Of a stretch of 42,768 bases of DNA, positions 39,911-42,768 are shown piece after piece. The number at the start of each line of letters is the position of its first letter. The first letter of the stretch is position 1. The notes below the pieces were generated by a model. That model made no database searches and was not told the DNA's origin. It saw only the letters and a list, made by a program, of their open reading frames with translations. A program made the position numbers and the translations under genes. The DNA is from Sulfurovum sp. (GTDB taxonomy: Bacteria; Campylobacterota; Campylobacteria; Campylobacterales; Sulfurovaceae): NCBI GenBank assembly GCA_027029065.1, contig JALVGO010000027.1:1-42768 (forward strand), given 5' to 3'.

Positions 39911-40806
39911 CAACAGGTCTCCAGCAGGGCGCTAGACATTTGTGCATTCATACTTTCCATAGCAGTTGAAAACATTGCTATATATATAGTGCCAACACCT
40001 GATAATACTGCCATATATGTAAAATAGGTCATAAAGGCAATAAAAGCAAGGGTGATAAGCAAAAAAGCTGCTGCTGCAAAAAAGTTTCCATTATTTACAC
40101 ATTCTAGCATTTTGTCTAAATTGCTTATAATACTATAAAGTATTGATAGAATAGTTACCGGTATGGTATATGATTTTATTATATCAAGGATGACTGGAAT
40201 ACCCACATCCTTAATAAATCCCCCATTCCCACCACCGCTAATCAAATACGCCCCGTCCCCGGTCACAGGATCGATGACTATGTAGCCTGTACCCCTCCAG
40301 CCCGGCACCGAGACTTCTCTTTCATGTACAGTGACCGTTTTGCCTGCGTTGACGGCACTTTGTATATCGCTTTTGGTGAGTGCGCTTGCCTGTATCATAG
40401 GAAGTATGGTATCGATATTTTGCTGAGTGATGGTGTAGATCTTCTGTCCCTCGGCATTGGCAAGGGCAAGGGCTTTCATGGTGCTGATGCCTTGTACGGG
40501 GTTGTTTGGATCGGTGTTGTACATCTGTTCGGGGGTTTGGTGTTCAAGGCTTGAGGCGATCATGCCTGCTTGCATGCGGTAGTTGAGGAAGTTTTGGCGG
40601 TTGTTATTGTCTGCTACGATGGTTTTGCCTACAGGAATGTCAAGCCCTATGCCTCCTGCTTTGATGCCTGTAGGCAGACCAAACCTGTCAGCGGTGCGTA
40701 CTTCGGAGCCGAAGGTACCGTAACCTGTGATGAGTTCATGGACTTTGCTTGTGTGTTGGAGCATTTTGGTTTGACCTATGAGCTGGGCGTAGTACTTCAA
40801 TAACAT
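39910..40806 (-). CDS. cassette B: orphan toxin C-terminus with hydrophobic domain
   Basis: This product has about 298 residues. The scaffold enters at KYYAQLIGQTKMLQHTSKVH and continues as in cassette E to GTGYIVIDPVTGDGAYLISG with GGNGGF. The C-terminal 102 residues differ entirely from E: IKDVGIPVILDIIKSYTIPV, then FFAAAAFLLITLAFIAFMTY, then MAVLSGVGTIYIAMF. Two or three long hydrophobic helices are visible. The ATG at 40806 starts 4 nt after the stop of the preceding small gene. Membrane-active toxin is inferred. Confidence 0.78.
   Translation of the reverse strand: MLLKYYAQLIGQTKMLQHTSKVHELITGYGTFGSEVRTADRFGLPTGIKAGGIGLDIPVGKTIVADNNNRQNFLNYRMQAGMIASSLEHQTPEQMYNTDPNNPVQGISTMKALALANAEGQKIYTITQQNIDTILPMIQASALTKSDIQSAVNAGKTVTVHEREVSVPGWRGTGYIVIDPVTGDGAYLISGGGNGGFIKDVGIPVILDIIKSYTIPVTILSILYSIISNLDKMLECVNNGNFFAAAAFLLITLAFIAFMTYFTYMAVLSGVGTIYIAMFSTAMESMNAQMSSALLETC
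40216..40749. repeat. scaffold repeat, copy in cassette B
   Basis: This is the partner of the segment at 33323-33856: same length, four amino-acid differences in 178. The two are about 6.9 kb apart in direct orientation, so recombination between them would delete or exchange everything in between. Confidence 0.9.
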
Positions 40807-40810
40807 AATG

Positions 40811-41131
40811 TCAATCACTTATAATTTGAAACTTTCTAACTTTCAAACTCAAACCAAGTTCATTAAAAAATTGATGATGCAGCTGAGAAAAGTTTTCTAT
40901 GAATCGTACATCAATTTCTAAAATCGGTCTAAAAATTGAACCTCTATTAATAAACCTAATCTCTTTTTCAATTGCTTGCAAAAGCGTTTCAAAGCTCTCT
41001 TTAGATAAACCGTCCTGGTTTTGTAATTGCTTACAATCGTAATCTATAGATCGCACCACTTTATCTCCTACCAAAAAATGTATGACATCATTGGAAAATT
41101 GAATGTTGATACAGTTCACTTTAAAAATCAT
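40811..41131 (-). CDS. small soluble protein of unknown function in the array
   Basis: This 106-residue product has no membrane helix: MIFKVNCINIQFSNDVIHFL, later ESFETLLQAIEKEIRFINRG and RPILEIDVRFIENFSQLHHQ. AAGGAA precedes the ATG at 41131; the longer frame overlaps the preceding gene. It lies second after cassette A. It is the only soluble member among the small array genes. It could be a second immunity protein or a remnant of a regulator; I do not recognise it. Confidence 0.62.
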   Translation of the reverse strand: MIFKVNCINIQFSNDVIHFLVGDKVVRSIDYDCKQLQNQDGLSKESFETLLQAIEKEIRFINRGSIFRPILEIDVRFIENFSQLHHQFFNELGLSLKVRKFQIISD

Positions 41132-41145
41132 GCGTTTCCTTGAGG

Positions 41146-41415
41146 CTATTTTGTAATCCAAACAATTAAACCTGCCACCATTACTCCATATACAATTATT
41201 GGAAATACACATTGCATATCATACCAATAAGAACTCCAAAAAGTTTTCTTTCTTTGTCTTTTCCTAAGAGATTTGCATTTTTTATATAATGGTATTGATA
41301 ATAGAGATGAAATCGTACCTAGAACAATTATCATAAGTGGCATAGAGAATATTTGAAATAAAATAACAATAGCAATTAAAAAAAGTATAGTAGATATTAA
41401 TATTTCACTAAGCAT
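41146..41415 (-). CDS. small three-helix membrane protein, probable immunity protein of cassette A
   Basis: This 89-residue protein has two adjoining hydrophobic helices (MLSEILISTILFLIAIVILF and MPLMIIVLGTISSLLSIPL), a strongly basic loop (KKCKSLRKRQRKK) and a third helix (VFPIIVYGVMVAGLIVWI). The first 8 nt overlap the end of cassette A (ATGCTTAG). Small multi-helix membrane proteins are the usual immunity proteins of pore-forming colicins, which fits a hydrophobic toxin; that comparison is inference. Confidence 0.7.
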   Translation of the reverse strand: MLSEILISTILFLIAIVILFQIFSMPLMIIVLGTISSLLSIPLYKKCKSLRKRQRKKTFWSSYWYDMQCVFPIIVYGVMVAGLIVWITK

Positions 41416-42768
41416 AGATATGCTCCTTATGATAAATATTTAAACTAGATAAATATGTTTCAGATAAATAATAGGCTATTGAAGCTATTATTCCTGCTAT
41501 AATTGCTCCTAGAATTGCTGCCAATCCAGGAACGAACACAACTAATGTTCGCATGAGTACATTTGTTGCCATCCAAGCCGCAACATTTAAGGCAATTAAT
41601 CCTGTTTTTTGTACATTACTTAAATTATCATCTGATATTATTTGAATACTAGAAAAAATTAATGCAGTTAGCCCTAAAAACTTAGATATTTTTGCCATTT
41701 CTGCCAAATATTGCAATCTTCCCCATGTTATAACTTTACCAGCACCTTGCGATGTATAGCCATCTGTACCACCTAGTGTGGCAGCAACAGCTATCCATAA
41801 AAAATTTTGCAAACCAGATATAAGTTCAAAACCTCCGTTGCTTCCTCCACCTATTAAAAAAGCACTATCATAGTTACTATTATTGATTACAATATAGCCT
41901 GTTCCACTCCAACCCGAAACCGATACCGGCTTTTCATGAACAAATATTTCTTTTCCTGAAGAAAGTGCATTTCTTATGTCAGATATTACCAATGTAGATG
42001 CTTGGATTTTTGGCAGTAATATATCCATATTTGACCTATTGATTTTATAAATTTTTTGATTGTTTTTATTAGCCAAAGCAAAAGCCTTAATAGTACTAAT
42101 ACCTTCGGAAGATGGGTCATTATACATATGTTCAGGCGTTTCATGCTCAAGACTAGATGCAATTGCGCTTGCTTGCAATCGGTACTGTTTAAAATTTTCT
42201 ATATTATTTTTATCTGCCACGATAACCTTGCTTACAGGAATATCTAAGCCAATACCATTAATTTTAACACCTACCGGAATTCCAAATCTACTTTTTGGTG
42301 CAACCTCCAATCCAAACGAACCGTAACCAGTCATAGTTTCAAATACTCTAAAATTTCTTTGTAGCGGCTCTATTTTTCCAAACAGAGCCATATAGTATCC
42401 CAACATCATAGCATAATGCATATTACCAAGTACATCTTCTCTGGTAAGTGCCGCTATGGCTGTTTGGTCACCACTTTCAAGGATGGTTTTGACTTCATTC
42501 ATACGTTCTTTGAGCTTTTGAAGCATCAAAGGAGAGATACTTTGTGCTACCGTACCCAGTGCCAGGTAGTCTCCTGCGGTTGATTTGTGTTTTTTGTAGC
42601 CTGCAGAGGCTGCATTGACAGGGGAGACCGCCTGATCGATATTGAGACTCTCGCCCAGTGCCATCTCGTAGCCTTCCAAGATCACGTTGCCGTTTAGTTT
42701 GAGTTGCGGTTTGACATGGATGTAGGAGGGCAGTGTATCGGGTAGTTGCGATACATCGGTAATGTTGC
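41408..42768 (-). CDS. cassette A: toxin C-terminus, runs off the right edge
   Basis: The frame is open to the window end. The first visible residues (NITDVSQLPDTLPSYIHVKP, then QLKLNG) match the scaffold of cassette C, so the true start is outside and this may be the end of the full-length toxin or another orphan. LEGYEMALGESLNIDQAVSP, MTGYGSFGLEVAPKSRFG and IASSLEHETPEHMY follow. The pre-toxin motif is GTGYIVINNSNYDSAFLIGG with GSNGGF. The last 140 residues include LQNFLWIAVAATLGG, ISKFLGLTALIFSSIQI and a Gly/Ala-rich hairpin VVFVPGLAAILGAIIAGIIA. The hairpin resembles the hydrophobic hairpin of pore-forming toxins. Confidence 0.8.
   Translation of the reverse strand, partial: NITDVSQLPDTLPSYIHVKPQLKLNGNVILEGYEMALGESLNIDQAVSPVNAASAGYKKHKSTAGDYLALGTVAQSISPLMLQKLKERMNEVKTILESGDQTAIAALTREDVLGNMHYAMMLGYYMALFGKIEPLQRNFRVFETMTGYGSFGLEVAPKSRFGIPVGVKINGIGLDIPVSKVIVADKNNIENFKQYRLQASAIASSLEHETPEHMYNDPSSEGISTIKAFALANKNNQKIYKINRSNMDILLPKIQASTLVISDIRNALSSGKEIFVHEKPVSVSGWSGTGYIVINNSNYDSAFLIGGGSNGGFELISGLQNFLWIAVAATLGGTDGYTSQGAGKVITWGRLQYLAEMAKISKFLGLTALIFSSIQIISDDNLSNVQKTGLIALNVAAWMATNVLMRTLVVFVPGLAAILGAIIAGIIASIAYYLSETYLSSLNIYHKEHIYA

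Noticed and set aside
30891..42768. Integron gene-cassette array
   Set aside because: The cassettes resemble gene cassettes in layout, but no attC-like imperfect palindromes recur between them and no integrase is seen; the repeated part is coding scaffold.

Overview
The window looks like a chromosome segment of a Campylobacterota bacterium (epsilonproteobacterium), most likely a Sulfurovum-like marine chemolithotroph. The main evidence is a long nuo (complex I) operon in which the usual NuoE and NuoF are replaced, in the epsilonproteobacterial manner, by a small NuoE-like protein and an unrelated flavoprotein. Two NuoG paralogues and a UbiA-type prenyltransferase suited to futalosine-type menaquinone synthesis support this. 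The species assignment is inference.

Layout. Positions 1-1450 hold a small toxin-antitoxin pair of the TumE/TumA type with its promoter and operator, a 145-bp tandem repeat that encodes nothing visible, and a tRNA-Arg with the uncommon anticodon GCG. Positions 1479-3960 (minus strand) are a compact operon: pssA, a menaquinone-type prenyltransferase, a membrane-anchored coiled-coil protein and a uracil-DNA glycosylase. miaA diverges from it. Positions 4988-22938 (minus) are the nuo operon in the order A-B-C-D-E'-F'-G1-G2-H-I-J-K-L-M-N. Nearly all its genes abut or overlap. The electron-input module is unusual: F' fuses the C-terminal 4Fe-4S domain of NuoF to a GltD-type NAD(P)H:flavin oxidoreductase, and E' carries a long Ala/Lys/Glu helix and a helix-hairpin-helix tail. 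Next come a membrane-anchored rhodanese, an AAA+ ATPase with a single-domain response regulator, and a PTS pair (HPr-EI fusion and a NagE-type EIICB) without an EIIA. A small secreted protein closes this block.

Positions 29436-42768 are the accessory region. A class II Fic gene is doubly broken, by a frameshift at its fifth codon and by a 262-bp MITE-like insertion with 29-bp terminal inverted repeats and a TA duplication. To its right, and running off the window, is an array of six cassettes on the minus strand. Each cassette begins with a different-length fragment of one conserved scaffold. The longest fragment reaches into the tail of a transglutaminase-like domain. All except the truncated last one end in a conserved pre-toxin motif (G-x-G-Y-I-V-I-x-x ... 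I-x-G-G-x-N-G-G) followed by a different, very hydrophobic domain of about 100-140 residues. Between cassettes lie small membrane proteins of a few recurring types: two membrane helices plus a PH-like tail, a DUF3592-like protein, and a zinc-ribbon membrane protein. I read this as a polymorphic-toxin locus with orphan C-terminal toxin cassettes and matching membrane immunity proteins, probably directed at membranes. The complete toxin gene should lie beyond the right edge.
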